Origin: Burkholderiaceae bacterium
GTDB taxonomy: Bacteria > Pseudomonadota > Gammaproteobacteria > Burkholderiales > Burkholderiaceae_B
NCBI GenBank assembly: GCA_017983955.1
Contig: JAGOAJ010000017.1
Span: 1-63,487 of the forward strand
Length of the DNA stretch: 63,487 nt
Reading direction: 5' to 3'
The stretch's first letter is position 1. Each line of letters opens with the position of its first letter. The position numbers and the translations under genes were made by a program. The notes beneath the pieces are model-generated. The model did not search any database. It was not told where the DNA came from and saw only the letters and a program-made list of their open reading frames with translations. Of this stretch, positions 36,455 through 45,969 are shown piece by piece.

Positions 36455-37681
36455 TTAAGACCGATAATCCGCATTAATCGTCACGTACTCGTGCGAAAAG
36501 TCGCAGGTATATACCGTTTCCGTCTTATCGCCACGACCTAGCTGTATCTTCACCTGTATCTCCGCTTCCTTCATGACCCGTTGGCCATCCTCTTCCCGGT
36601 AATCAGGGTGGCGTTCGCCGTTGCTGGCGACCAGGACATCGCCCAGCCACAGCTTGATGCCACTGACGTCCAGATCGTCTATGCCAGCGTAGCCTATGGC
36701 ACACAGTATCCGACCCAGGTTGGGATCCGAGGCAAAGAATGCGGTTTTGACTAGGGGTGATTGCGCTACGGCGTAAGCCACTTTCAGGGCTTCTTCCGTG
36801 GTGCCAGCCTGTTCAACTTGTATTGTCATGAACTTGGTCGCGCCTTCGGCATCACGCACGATTTTCTGCGCCAGTTCGGTCGCGGCCGCGGCTAGTGCCT
36901 GGAATAGCGGTGCGTACAAGGGGTCAGCAACAGACTCAATGACGACGCCGCTTTGACCCGTGGCCATGATGATAAAAGAGTCATTCGTGGACGTGTCGCC
37001 ATCAACCGTGATGCGATTGAACGATTGGTTCGCTATGGCACGCGTGGTTTCGGCCAGCAATTCAGGGGCTAGCCCGGCGTCTGTACCCAGGTAGCCCAGC
37101 ATGGTGGCCATGTTGGGGCGTATCATGCCCGCGCCTTTGCTGATACCGGTAATCGTAATGCGTTGGCCACCCAAGTCCAGGCGTTGTGACACGATTTTGG
37201 GCTGGGTGTCGGTGGTCATGATGCTATGGGCAGCGGCAAACCAATTATCTGATTGGAAATTGGCTGTTGCTGCGGGCAGGGCAGCGACCAGGCGGTCTAT
37301 GGGCAATGGCTCCAGAATGACGCCGGTGGAAAATGGCAACACCTGTTGGGGCAGCACATCCAGTAGTTCTGCTACGGCGGTACAGCTGCGCTGAGCCGCT
37401 TGCAAGCCGCTGCTGCCGGAGCCTGCATTGGCGTTGCCGGTATTGATGACCAGGGCGCGTATGTCATGGCCTGCCGCTAAATGGCTTTCGCACACTTGCA
37501 CGGGGGCGGCACGGAAGCGGTTGGTGGTGAACACCCCCGCGACCTGGGTGCCTGGTGCCAGGCGAAATACCGTCAGGTCATTGTGATTAGCCTTGCGTAT
37601 GCCGGCCTGGGCTATGCCAATTTCAATGCCGGGAACAGGGAAAATATCGGATGCGGGGGGTATATATAAATTAACGGCCAT
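36455..37681 (-). CDS. argJ: Bifunctional glutamate N-acetyltransferase/ornithine acetyltransferase
   Basis: A 408-residue ArgJ, which recycles acetyl groups in arginine synthesis. It is made as a proenzyme cleaved at the Ala-Thr bond in [16 protein letters not shown], giving alpha and beta chains with Thr as nucleophile. [14 protein letters not shown] and the C-terminal [13 protein letters not shown] are intact. It lies about 58 bp downstream of the MarR gene on the same strand, which is probably coincidental. Confidence 0.96.
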   Translation of the reverse strand: MAVNLYIPPASDIFPVPGIEIGIAQAGIRKANHNDLTVFRLAPGTQVAGVFTTNRFRAAPVQVCESHLAAGHDIRALVINTGNANAGSGSSGLQAAQRSCTAVAELLDVLPQQVLPFSTGVILEPLPIDRLVAALPAATANFQSDNWFAAAHSIMTTDTQPKIVSQRLDLGGQRITITGISKGAGMIRPNMATMLGYLGTDAGLAPELLAETTRAIANQSFNRITVDGDTSTNDSFIIMATGQSGVVIESVADPLYAPLFQALAAAATELAQKIVRDAEGATKFMTIQVEQAGTTEEALKVAYAVAQSPLVKTAFFASDPNLGRILCAIGYAGIDDLDVSGIKLWLGDVLVASNGERHPDYREEDGQRVMKEAEIQVKIQLGRGDKTETVYTCDFSHEYVTINADYRS

Positions 37682-37739
37682 GACTAGTCAGCGTGAATAA
37701 AAACAAAAAGGGCGATTGTGTTCGGAAAGGCAGTGATAT

Positions 37740-38258
37740 TCAGGGTTTTTCTGATAACTGCGTGCGGGTTACAAGCTTAAGCTCACCCAGCGCTTCAAAC
37801 AAGTGTTTGCGGCTTTTTTCTGAAAGATCGCCGAAAAAAGACTGTATCCAGGCTTCGTGTTGTTCGGCCATTTTTTTGAACTGGCGCTTGCCTTTGGCAG
37901 TTAGGCGTATCAGCGAACTGCGTCGGTCTGTCGCGACTTTGACGCGTTCTACCATGCCTTCTTTTTCCAGTTGGTCGGTAATGCCGGTGATGTTGCCGTT
38001 GGTGACCATCATGTGGCGCGAAAGCTCGCTCATTTTCATCCCGTTAGGGGTGCGCAGCAGTTGCGCCATCAGGTCAAAGCGTGGCAAAGTGGTAGAAAAT
38101 TCTGTGCGCAAGCGGCTACGGATTTCGCTTTCAACCAGATTGGTGCAGGTCAGCATGCGCAACCACAGACGCAGGCTCTGATGATCTTCAGGGACCGCTC
38201 GGGTTTCCAAGTCTGGAATAGGATCTTCAGCAATCATGGAAAGTGGCGTTTCGCTCAT
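37740..38258 (-). CDS. MarR-family regulator, probably of the 2-aminobenzoyl-CoA operon
   Basis: A 172-residue MarR protein. The winged helix spans about residues 50-125 (MKMSELSRHMMVTNGNITGI recognition region, wing DRRSSLIRLTAKGK). It is divergent from the aromatic-acid operon, with 301 bp between the starts, and both promoter-proximal ends carry the same 14-bp motif. Regulators of this type usually repress and respond to the CoA-thioester intermediate; here that is inference from position. Confidence 0.88.
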   Translation of the reverse strand: MSETPLSMIAEDPIPDLETRAVPEDHQSLRLWLRMLTCTNLVESEIRSRLRTEFSTTLPRFDLMAQLLRTPNGMKMSELSRHMMVTNGNITGITDQLEKEGMVERVKVATDRRSSLIRLTAKGKRQFKKMAEQHEAWIQSFFGDLSEKSRKHLFEALGELKLVTRTQLSEKP

Positions 38259-38297
38259 GGTATCCCTAGTGTAGAAATAGACGGTGGTAAAAAGTTC

Positions 38298-38311
38298 TAT
38301 GCTTCAACTAT
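38298..38311 (-). promoter_or_regulatory. Candidate MarR operator, marR side
   Basis: On the minus strand this reads ATAGTTGAAGCATA, 40-53 bp ahead of the marR start. It matches 13 of 14 bases with the site at 38477-38490, in opposite orientation, so each promoter carries one copy facing its own gene. Confidence 0.45.
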
Positions 38312-38476
38312 CTTCATGCCGTGCAATAGATAATAGTGTGAAATTAGTTTCTCCGCTGCACGAAGTCGTACTTGTTTAAGCCAGATCAAGCTCAAGGGTA
38401 GTGTTCCTGTGTTCTGCTGGGGAAATCCCTTGGGCTGATAGTCTGAAATTGCTTGCGCCTGATTTTTTTTGGCGAT

Positions 38477-38490
38477 ATAGTTGAAGCCTA
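38477..38490 (+). promoter_or_regulatory. Candidate MarR operator, operon side
   Basis: ATAGTTGAAGCCTA, 70-83 bp ahead of the monooxygenase start and inside the AT-rich likely promoter. See the partner site at 38298-38311. Shared use by the divergent MarR protein is inferred. Confidence 0.45.
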
Positions 38491-38559
38491 AAATATATTG
38501 ATGGAAGCCAGGTGCATACGCCGCTAGGGATTTCCATAACAACCGTATACGGAGAAAAC

Positions 38560-40902
38560 ATGAAAATCGTTTGCATAGGCGGAGGACCTGCTGGCTTGTA
38601 TTTTGGCCTGCTGATGAAATTGCAGAACCCTGACAATCAGGTCACGGTGGTGGAACGCAATCGTCCCAATGACACCTTTGGCTGGGGTGTGGTGTTTTCG
38701 GATGCCACTTTGGATAACCTGAAAATTGCTGACCCTATATCGGCTGAACGCATCAGCCAGGCCTTTAATCACTGGGATGATATTGAAATCCACTTCAAGG
38801 GTCACAGCCTGCGCAGCAGCGGTCATGGTTTTATCGGCATAGGTCGGCAAAAGCTACTGAACATCCTGCAAGAGCGGGGCCGGGAATTGGGCGTCGATCT
38901 GGTATATGAAACCGAAGTCACCGATGACCAGGCGATTGCACAAAAATATCAGGCCGATCTGTTGATTGCTGCCGATGGCCTGAATAGCCGGGTACGCACT
39001 CGTTATGCGGACACCTATCAGCCCGACATAGACACGCGCAAGTGTCGTTTTATTTGGCTGGGCACAGAAAAGAAATTCGACGCCTTTACCTTTGCTTTCG
39101 TGGAAACTGAGCACGGCTGGTTTCAGGCCCATGCCTATCAGTTCGAGCCGGGCATGGCGACCTTTATTGTAGAAACCCGCGACGAAACCTGGCGTGCTTC
39201 TGGGCTGGAAGGCATGAGCCAAGAGGACGGCATCGCTTATTGCGAAAAGCTGTTTGCGCCTTGGTTAGAGGGTAATAAGCTGATTTCCAACGCCAAGCAT
39301 TTGCGTGGGTCGGCTATCTGGATACAGTTCCCACGGGTAATTTGTGGCAATTGGGTGCATGAGCAAACCTTGCCCGACGGCAGGCGTATTCCTGTCGTAC
39401 TGATGGGTGACGCTGCTCATACGGCACACTTTTCCATAGGGTCTGGCACCAAGCTGGCTTTGGAAGATGCCATCGAGCTGACCAACTCGATTAAGGCCCA
39501 GGCAGGCGACCTGACCAAGGGCCTGGCTCATTACCAGGATGTGCGTAGCGTTGAAGTCCTGAAAATTCAGAATGCGGCACGTAACTCTACCGAGTGGTTC
39601 GAGAACGTCGAGCGCTATGCGGACTTCCCGCCTCAGCAGTTTGCCTATTCGTTGCTGACTCGTTCGCAGCGTATTTCTCACGAAAACCTACGCCTGCGTG
39701 ACGCCGTCTGGTTGGAAGGTTACGAGCGTTGGCTGGCAGAAGCCACTGGTATCACTGTTACTCCAGACCAGCACGCTGTGCCGCCTATGTTGACGCCCTA
39801 TAGCGCGCGCAGCATCACCCTGAAAAACCGTGTCGTAGTTTCGCCTATGGCGATGTACTCCAGCGTGAATGGTGTGCCTGGCGACTTCCACTTGGTGCAT
39901 CTGGGCGGTCGTGCCATGGGCGGGGCCGGGTTGGTTATGGTGGAAATGACGTGTGTGTCACCCGAGGCCCGCATTACTCCGGGATGTCCGGGTTTATGGA
40001 ATGACGAGCAGGCCGTGGCCTTCCGTCGCATCGTTGATTTTGTGCACCACAACAGCGATGCACATATCGGCGTGCAAATCGGTCATGCTGGACGCAAGGG
40101 TTCTACCCGCGTCAGTTGGGAAGGCACCGATTTGCCGTTGACTGAAGGTAATTGGCCCTTGGTATCGGCATCTGCCTTGCCTTATATCGACGGTGTTTCA
40201 CAAGTCCCGCAAGCCATGACGCAACAACAGATGGACACGGTCAGGGACGAGTTTGTACAGGCGGCACAGCGTGCCGCGGATGCTGGGTTTGACTGGCTGG
40301 AACTGCACTGTGCCCACGGTTATTTATTGTCCAGTTTCATTTCGCCTTTGACCAACCAGCGTACTGACGACTACGGCGGATCGCTGGAAAATCGTTTGCG
40401 CTACCCGCTGGAAGTCTTTAACGCCATGCGCGCTGTGTGGCCAGAACAATTGCCCATGTCGGTGCGGATTTCTGCGCATGACTGGGTGGAAGGCGGTATT
40501 ACGCCTGACGATGCGATAGAGATTGCCCGCTACTTCAAGCAGGCGGGCGCTGATATGGTGGACTGTTCGTCGGGGCAGGTCAGCAAGGCGGAAGCACCTG
40601 TGTATGGCCGTATGTACCAGACACCATTTTCTGACCGCATACGCAACGAAGCGCGCATACCCACCATTGCGGTGGGGGCCATCTTCGAGGCCGATCACGT
40701 CAACAGCATTATTGCTTCTGGCCGCGCCGACTTGTGCGCTTTGGCCAGGCCGCATTTGGCGGATGCCGCCTGGACCTTGCGCGAGTCGGCCCGCATAGGC
40801 TTTACCGACCTTAGCTGGCCCAAGCAGTACTTCCCGGCCAAGCGTCAATTGGAAACCAACTTTGAAAGGGCGGCTGCCTATGCTCAGCCGATAGGAAAAT
40901 GA
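38560..40902 (+). CDS. 2-aminobenzoyl-CoA (or salicylyl-CoA) monooxygenase/reductase fusion
   Basis: A 780-residue fusion. The N-terminal half (about 1-390) is an FAD monooxygenase with GGGPAGLYFGLLMK and GDAAHTAHFSIGSGTKLALE. The C-terminal half (about 400-780) is an old-yellow-enzyme type NADH:flavin oxidoreductase (LKNRVVVSPMAMYSS, HLGGRAMGGAGLVMVEMTCV). This fusion is the hallmark of 2-aminobenzoyl-CoA monooxygenase/reductase of Azoarcus evansii, which hydroxylates and dearomatises the CoA ester; database names often say salicylyl-CoA 5-hydroxylase. Start 38560 has GGAGA upstream. It is first in a six-gene operon and overlaps the next gene by ATGA. Confidence 0.9.
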   Translation: MKIVCIGGGPAGLYFGLLMKLQNPDNQVTVVERNRPNDTFGWGVVFSDATLDNLKIADPISAERISQAFNHWDDIEIHFKGHSLRSSGHGFIGIGRQKLLNILQERGRELGVDLVYETEVTDDQAIAQKYQADLLIAADGLNSRVRTRYADTYQPDIDTRKCRFIWLGTEKKFDAFTFAFVETEHGWFQAHAYQFEPGMATFIVETRDETWRASGLEGMSQEDGIAYCEKLFAPWLEGNKLISNAKHLRGSAIWIQFPRVICGNWVHEQTLPDGRRIPVVLMGDAAHTAHFSIGSGTKLALEDAIELTNSIKAQAGDLTKGLAHYQDVRSVEVLKIQNAARNSTEWFENVERYADFPPQQFAYSLLTRSQRISHENLRLRDAVWLEGYERWLAEATGITVTPDQHAVPPMLTPYSARSITLKNRVVVSPMAMYSSVNGVPGDFHLVHLGGRAMGGAGLVMVEMTCVSPEARITPGCPGLWNDEQAVAFRRIVDFVHHNSDAHIGVQIGHAGRKGSTRVSWEGTDLPLTEGNWPLVSASALPYIDGVSQVPQAMTQQQMDTVRDEFVQAAQRAADAGFDWLELHCAHGYLLSSFISPLTNQRTDDYGGSLENRLRYPLEVFNAMRAVWPEQLPMSVRISAHDWVEGGITPDDAIEIARYFKQAGADMVDCSSGQVSKAEAPVYGRMYQTPFSDRIRNEARIPTIAVGAIFEADHVNSIIASGRADLCALARPHLADAAWTLRESARIGFTDLSWPKQYFPAKRQLETNFERAAAYAQPIGK

Positions 40903-41687
40903 GCCAAACATTGCCACTGGCGGGTCGCCACGCACTAATTACCGGCGCTTCGCGCGGCATAGGCTATGCCGTGGCAGGCCATTTGTTGGATGCCGGGGCC
41001 GCTGTAACCCTGATGGGGCGTGGCGAAGCTGGGCTGCAAAGTGCCGTTCAGCAGTTGGCTGGCCGTGGTCAGCTTGCTTATGTGGTGGGTGATATCGCTA
41101 GCGCCACGGACGTACAGCGTGCTTTTGGACAGGCTAAAGATGCGTTGGGCGTCATTGATATCCTGGTGAATAACGCCGGACAGGCCGTCAGCCAACGCTT
41201 CGATCGTCTGACCGAGGCTGACTGGCACCAGATGATAGCGGTCAATCTGACCGGTACTTTTCATTGTATGCAGGCTGCTTTGCCTGGCATGCTGGCCCAG
41301 CAGTGGGGGCGTATCGTCAATGTGGCCAGTACGGCTGGCTTGATTGGCTATTCCTATGTCAGTGCCTATTGCGCCGCTAAACACGGTGTCATAGGGCTGA
41401 CGCGTGCCTTGGCGCTGGAAGTGGCCACCAAAGGCGTGACCGTGAATGCGGTCTGTCCGGGCTATACCGAAACCGACATCGTCCAGGACGCAGTCAACAA
41501 CATTACTCAGAAAACGGGGATGTCGCCCGAGCAAGCCAAAGCCAAGCTGGCTGAACGCAACCCTCAGGGACGGCTGGTACAACCCGACGAGGTCGCCGAT
41601 GCGGTGGCCTGGCTGTGCATGCCAGGCGCCAAGGCGGTCAATGGTCAATCTATCCCCATAGACGGCGGGGAAGTGATGGCTGGTTAA
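40899..41687 (+). CDS. SDR-family 3-hydroxyacyl-CoA dehydrogenase-like enzyme
   Basis: A 262-residue short-chain dehydrogenase. ALITGASRGIGYAVAGHLLD is the nucleotide-binding motif, NNAGQAV follows, and the catalytic Ser and YxxxK are in ASTAGLIGYSYVSAYCAAK. It resembles 3-hydroxybutyrate or 3-hydroxyacyl-CoA dehydrogenases and would oxidise a ring-opened hydroxyacyl-CoA in the beta-oxidation-like lower pathway. Overlap with the monooxygenase gene (ATGA) indicates coupling. Confidence 0.85.
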   Translation: MSQTLPLAGRHALITGASRGIGYAVAGHLLDAGAAVTLMGRGEAGLQSAVQQLAGRGQLAYVVGDIASATDVQRAFGQAKDALGVIDILVNNAGQAVSQRFDRLTEADWHQMIAVNLTGTFHCMQAALPGMLAQQWGRIVNVASTAGLIGYSYVSAYCAAKHGVIGLTRALALEVATKGVTVNAVCPGYTETDIVQDAVNNITQKTGMSPEQAKAKLAERNPQGRLVQPDEVADAVAWLCMPGAKAVNGQSIPIDGGEVMAG

Positions 41688-41707
41688 TTTTGAATTAAGG
41701 AAATAGT

Positions 41708-42559
41708 ATGGATAACGTAGTTCACACCATGGTGCATCACAAACGTAGTTTCGCGGATTATCACGCTCGTAACTTTCTCTGGAGCGTCTCCGAGGACGGC
41801 AAGGTGGCCACCATCACCCTGAATCGCCCTGAACGCAAGAACCCACTGACCTTTGATTCCTATGCCGAGCTGCGTGACCTGTTTCGTGACCTGGTCTACG
41901 CCACAGATATTAAAACGGTAGTGATTACAGGCGCAGGCGGCAACTTTTGCTCCGGTGGCGACGTCCATGAAATTATTGGACCACTGACCAAGATGAGCAT
42001 GCCGGAATTGCTGGATTTCACCCGCATGACAGGTGACCTGGTCAAGGCCATACGTGCTTGTCCTCAGCCAGTGATTGCTGCTGTTGATGGAATTTGCGCC
42101 GGAGCCGGCGCCATGATTGCCCTGGCGTCTGATTTGCGCGTCGGTACGCCTGCAGCACGTACAGCCTTCTTGTTTACCCGCGTGGGTCTGGCTGGTGCAG
42201 ACATGGGCGCATGCACCTTGTTGCCGCGCATGATAGGCCAGGGGCGTGCCTCTGAATTGCTGTATACCGGTCGTGCCATGACTGCGGACGAAGGCCTGAA
42301 CTGGGGTTTTTTCACCCGTCTGGAAGACTCTGCAAGCCTGATGGATGCTGCACAGAAACTAGCCCGTCAGCTGGCCGATGGTCCTACCTTTGCGCACAGC
42401 ATCACGAAAAAATTGCTGCATCAGGAATGGAATATGGGCGTCGACGAGGCCATAGAGGCCGAAGCCGAAGCCCAGGCCATCTGTATGAAAACTAACGACT
42501 TCCGGCGTGCTTACGACGCCTTTGTTGCGAAACAAAAACCTGTATTCCAAGGTGATTGA
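41708..42559 (+). CDS. Enoyl-CoA hydratase/isomerase family protein
   Basis: A 283-residue crotonase-fold enzyme. The oxyanion-hole segments are [16 protein letters not shown] and [31 protein letters not shown] gives its ribosome site. In this operon it should hydrate or cleave an enoyl-CoA formed after ring reduction. It is followed immediately (TGAATG) by the acyl-CoA dehydrogenase gene. Confidence 0.87.
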   Translation: MDNVVHTMVHHKRSFADYHARNFLWSVSEDGKVATITLNRPERKNPLTFDSYAELRDLFRDLVYATDIKTVVITGAGGNFCSGGDVHEIIGPLTKMSMPELLDFTRMTGDLVKAIRACPQPVIAAVDGICAGAGAMIALASDLRVGTPAARTAFLFTRVGLAGADMGACTLLPRMIGQGRASELLYTGRAMTADEGLNWGFFTRLEDSASLMDAAQKLARQLADGPTFAHSITKKLLHQEWNMGVDEAIEAEAEAQAICMKTNDFRRAYDAFVAKQKPVFQGD

Positions 42560-43738
42560 ATGAGTGATACTAGCTGGCTGGATTGGCCGTTCTTCGACGA
42601 GCGGCATACGGAACTGGCAACCGAATTGGATGCCTGGTGCAAGCGTACTCTAAGCGCTATAGACCACAGCGATACCGATGCGGCTTGCCGTCATCTGGTC
42701 AGCGAACTGGGCGTGGCGGGTTGGTTGCAAATTGCCGTGCCTGCGGGACCGGATGGGCGTTGGGGCGGCCGTTGGCCGGAAATTGACTCACGTGCTGTGT
42801 GCATTATGCGTGAGACCTTGGCGCGCCATGATGGTTTGGCTGACTTCGCGTTTGCTATGCAAGGTCTGGGCAGCGGGGCTATTTCCATTGCAGGCAGCGA
42901 TGCCTTGCGCAATGACTTTCTACCGCGAGTCGCCAGCGGCAAGGCGATTGCGGCCTTTGCTCTCTCCGAACCGGATGCCGGCTCGGATGTAGCTGCCATG
43001 AGCTGTAAGGCTGTGCGTGATGGTGATTTCTATGTATTGGATGGCGAAAAAACTTGGATATCCAATGGTGGTATCGCTGATTTCTACTGTGTGTTTGTGC
43101 GCACGGGCGAAGCCCCCGGTGCCCGAGGCATCAGTGCTTTTGTGGTCGATGCCGATACCCCCGGCCTGGAAATTACAGAACGTATAGACGTGATTGCGCC
43201 ACACCCTTTGGCTACCCTGAAATTTACGCAATGTCGGGTGCCAGTATCACGGCTGCTGGGTGAACCAGGGCAAGGCTTCAAGATTGCCATGATGACGCTG
43301 GATATATTCCGTGCGTCGGTGGCGGCTGCTGCCCTGGGCTTTGCCCGTAGGGCGCTGGACGAGGCGCTTTCACGTGCCACCACCCGGCCTATGTTTGGGC
43401 AGATGTTGGCTGACTTACAGTTGACTCAAGCTGCACTGGGTGACATGGCCTGCGAAATAGATGCGGCGGCTTTGCTGACTTATCGTGCCGCCTGGCTGCG
43501 TGATGTCAAGGGCGTGCGTACTACCCGCGAGGCAGCAATGGCCAAGATGGCAGCGACGGAATCGGCTCAGCGCGTTATCGATAGGGCCGTGCAGATATTT
43601 GGCGGCGCCGGCGTGGTATCAGGTGCGCCTGTAGAAAAGCTTTATCGTGAAATACGTGCATTGCGTATATACGAAGGCGCTACAGAAGTACAAAAACTAA
43701 TCATAGCCCGCGAGTTGCTGAAAAGCGTCGCCCCTTAA
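42560..43738 (+). CDS. Acyl-CoA dehydrogenase
   Basis: A 392-residue FAD acyl-CoA dehydrogenase. [16 protein letters not shown] and [20 protein letters not shown] are the family signatures, and the C-terminal [18 protein letters not shown] carries the usual catalytic-base region. It would desaturate an acyl-CoA in the same pathway. Its ATG directly follows the hydratase stop. Confidence 0.9.
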   Translation: MSDTSWLDWPFFDERHTELATELDAWCKRTLSAIDHSDTDAACRHLVSELGVAGWLQIAVPAGPDGRWGGRWPEIDSRAVCIMRETLARHDGLADFAFAMQGLGSGAISIAGSDALRNDFLPRVASGKAIAAFALSEPDAGSDVAAMSCKAVRDGDFYVLDGEKTWISNGGIADFYCVFVRTGEAPGARGISAFVVDADTPGLEITERIDVIAPHPLATLKFTQCRVPVSRLLGEPGQGFKIAMMTLDIFRASVAAAALGFARRALDEALSRATTRPMFGQMLADLQLTQAALGDMACEIDAAALLTYRAAWLRDVKGVRTTREAAMAKMAATESAQRVIDRAVQIFGGAGVVSGAPVEKLYREIRALRIYEGATEVQKLIIARELLKSVAP

Positions 43739-43761
43739 ACATCTACAGCTTGGAGATCATC

Positions 43762-45402
43762 ATGGAAGTATCAGCCCATAGCGACACCTTCGCACGCGAT
43801 CATCTACCGCCACTGGATCAGTGGCCCGAGTTATTGTTGGATGGCAATTCTGACGTCGCTTATGCGTCGCGTCTGAATTGCGCTGTCTCGTTGGTTGACG
43901 ATCTGGTCAGCCAGGGCAAGGGCGATAGCATCGCTTTGAGGTGGGTCGAAGACGGCGTAAAGCGCAGCATGACGTATCGCGAACTGATGGTATTGACCAA
44001 TCGTATTGCCCACGTGCTGGTAGAGGATATGGGCTTGCAACCGGGCAACCGGGTCATGCTGCGTGGTCCCAATAATGTCATGATGGCAGCGTCCTGGTTG
44101 GCGGCGGTCAAGGCTGGCATGGTCACTGTGCCCACCATGCCGCTCTTGCGCGCAACGGAGCTTCAAAAAGTCATACAAAAAGGCCGTGTGCAAGCGGTGT
44201 TGTGTGACCACAGGCTTGCGCAGGAGGTCGAGTATTGCCTGGACCCCAAGCACCCGGCCTATTGTGATCAAAAGCCTGTGGCCGTCTATTTCCATGGCGA
44301 CGGGCCCCGTGACTTGGCGGTGCTGGCGGCAGATAAGCCCCAGGACTTTGCTGCGTGCGATACCGCTGCCGATGATGTCTGCCTGATTGCTTTTACCAGC
44401 GGCACCACGGGCGAGCCCAAGGGCTGTATGCATTTCCATCGGGACGTGCTGGCAATGTGCGATACCTTCGCTCGCCATATCCTGAAAATTACCGCGGATG
44501 ACATCGTGGCGGGGACACCGCCGCTGGCGTTTACCTTTGGTTTGGGCGGCCTGTTATGTTTTCCGCTGCGTGTGGGTGGCTCGACCGTATTGACTGAACG
44601 CCTGACACCTGCCGAATTGCTGTGCACCATACAGGACTTTGGCGTCACCATGAGCTTTACCGCGCCTACCTTTTATCGGCAGATGGCGGCCCTGGTGGGT
44701 GACTATGATCTAAGCAGTTTGCGCTGTTCAGTATCGGCGGGCGAAGCCTTGCCTGATGCAACGCGTCAGCTCTGGAAGCAGGCGTCTGGCTTGGAAATGG
44801 TGGATGGTATAGGCGGCACGGAAATGATACATGTGTATGCCTCTAGCGCCGGCTCTCAGGTACGTCCTGGTGCTGTGGGCAAAGTCGTGCCGGGCTATAT
44901 AGCGCAAGTCGTGGACGACAATTTTCAAGAAGTGGCTGCGGGTGTGGTTGGCCGCTTGGCGGTCAAGGGTCCTACGGGCTGTCGTTATCTGGATGATGAC
45001 AGGCAGCTGAAGTTTGTGCAGCATGGCTGGAACTTGCCGGGCGACACTTTCATGATGGACAAGGACGGCTATCTGTTTTATCAGGCGCGTAATGACGACA
45101 TGATCGTGTCCGCTGGCTACAACATTGCGGGACCCGAGGTGGAAGGGTCTTTGCTTTCCCACGAAGCGGTGGCTGAATGCGGGGTGGTGGGCCATCCCGA
45201 TCCTGAACGTGGCTGCATCGTTAAAGCCTTTGTGGTGCTCAAGCCTGGTTATGCCGGCGACGAGGCCATGATTAAGAAATTACAGGACTACGTCAAGGCG
45301 CACATTGCTCCGTATAAATACCCGCGCTCTATCGTCTTCCTGGACAGTCTTCCACGTACGGAAACTGGAAAATTACAGCGTTTTGCATTACGCAGTCTTT
45401 AA
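43762..45402 (+). CDS. 2-aminobenzoate-CoA ligase (benzoate-CoA ligase family)
   Basis: A 546-residue ATP-dependent acyl-CoA synthetase that activates the aromatic acid. The AMP-binding motif is IAFTSGTTGEPKGCMHFHRD, and the C-terminal catalytic lysine lies in SLPRTETGKLQRFALRSL. It resembles 2-aminobenzoate- and benzoate-CoA ligases, so with the fused monooxygenase it points to anthranilate as substrate. The ATG at 43762 is preferred because GGAG lies about 7 bases ahead; TTG 43750 is in frame. Confidence 0.87.
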   Translation: MEVSAHSDTFARDHLPPLDQWPELLLDGNSDVAYASRLNCAVSLVDDLVSQGKGDSIALRWVEDGVKRSMTYRELMVLTNRIAHVLVEDMGLQPGNRVMLRGPNNVMMAASWLAAVKAGMVTVPTMPLLRATELQKVIQKGRVQAVLCDHRLAQEVEYCLDPKHPAYCDQKPVAVYFHGDGPRDLAVLAADKPQDFAACDTAADDVCLIAFTSGTTGEPKGCMHFHRDVLAMCDTFARHILKITADDIVAGTPPLAFTFGLGGLLCFPLRVGGSTVLTERLTPAELLCTIQDFGVTMSFTAPTFYRQMAALVGDYDLSSLRCSVSAGEALPDATRQLWKQASGLEMVDGIGGTEMIHVYASSAGSQVRPGAVGKVVPGYIAQVVDDNFQEVAAGVVGRLAVKGPTGCRYLDDDRQLKFVQHGWNLPGDTFMMDKDGYLFYQARNDDMIVSAGYNIAGPEVEGSLLSHEAVAECGVVGHPDPERGCIVKAFVVLKPGYAGDEAMIKKLQDYVKAHIAPYKYPRSIVFLDSLPRTETGKLQRFALRSL

Positions 45403-45422
45403 CTTTTTATAAGGAAAATCTA

Positions 45423-45836
45423 ATGAACTTTCTGCAACCTCCAGGTTGGGCCGAGCCCCGTGGCTACGCCAATGGCATCATGACCGAGATGACGGTGGGT
45501 AGTCGCCTGATTTTCGTCGGTGGACAAGTAGGCTGGAATGAACAGCAGCAGTTTGAAACAGATGATTTGGCCGAGCAAGTGGGCCAGACGCTGAAGAACA
45601 TCGTCGCTGTGCTCAAAGAAGCCAACGCTGGGCCAGAACACATTACCCGCATGACCTGGTATGTGTGCGACAAAAAGGAATATGCGGCGGCGCTTAAGGA
45701 CATCGGTAAGCACTATCGCGAGCACATAGGTCGTCACTTCCCCTGCATGACGGCAGTTGAAGTAGCCGATTTGATTGAAGATAGGGCACGCGTAGAAATA
45801 GAAGTAACCGCTGTGGCACCTCCAGCCTTGGCCTGA
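45423..45836 (+). CDS. RidA-family enamine/imine deaminase
   Basis: A 137-residue RidA (YjgF/YER057c/UK114) protein. RidA proteins hydrolyse reactive enamines and imines to ketones and ammonia. As last gene of a 2-aminobenzoyl-CoA operon, its likely job is removal of the amino group from an enamine intermediate rather than general housekeeping. AAGGAAAATCTA precedes the ATG. The active-site Arg is probably in the RMTWYV region. Confidence 0.85.
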   Translation: MNFLQPPGWAEPRGYANGIMTEMTVGSRLIFVGGQVGWNEQQQFETDDLAEQVGQTLKNIVAVLKEANAGPEHITRMTWYVCDKKEYAAALKDIGKHYREHIGRHFPCMTAVEVADLIEDRARVEIEVTAVAPPALA

Positions 45837-45863
45837 TACTAATTAATCTTGCTTTATGCGTTG

Positions 45864-45967
45864 AAGCTTGAGCACCAGCGTTCGTCAGGCAAGGCGCAAA
45901 CCACAGCGATAGCAAAGGCTATCGCGAGGATTTGCAACACAGCATGACCGGCGCTGGTGCCAAGCTT
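45864..45967. terminator. Long hairpin between convergent ridA-like and hemL genes
   Basis: AAGCTTGAGCACCAGCG (45864-45880) pairs with CGCTGGTGCCAAGCTT (45952-45967) with one mismatch. Inside, GCAAA pairs TTTGC and GCGATAGC pairs GCTATCGC around a short loop. A T-run follows on the plus strand, and an A/T-run on the other side suits hemL. At about 104 bp it is much larger than an ordinary terminator and may belong to a dispersed repeat family. Confidence 0.7.
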
Positions 45968-45969
45968 TT

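Larger units (their letters stand above)
38259..38559. other. Divergent control region between the marR gene and the aminobenzoate operon
   Basis: No gene in 301 bp. It carries promoters for both directions, is AT-rich at 38460-38505, and holds two inverted copies of a 14-bp motif listed separately. GGAGA at 38551 is the ribosome site of the monooxygenase gene. Confidence 0.6.
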
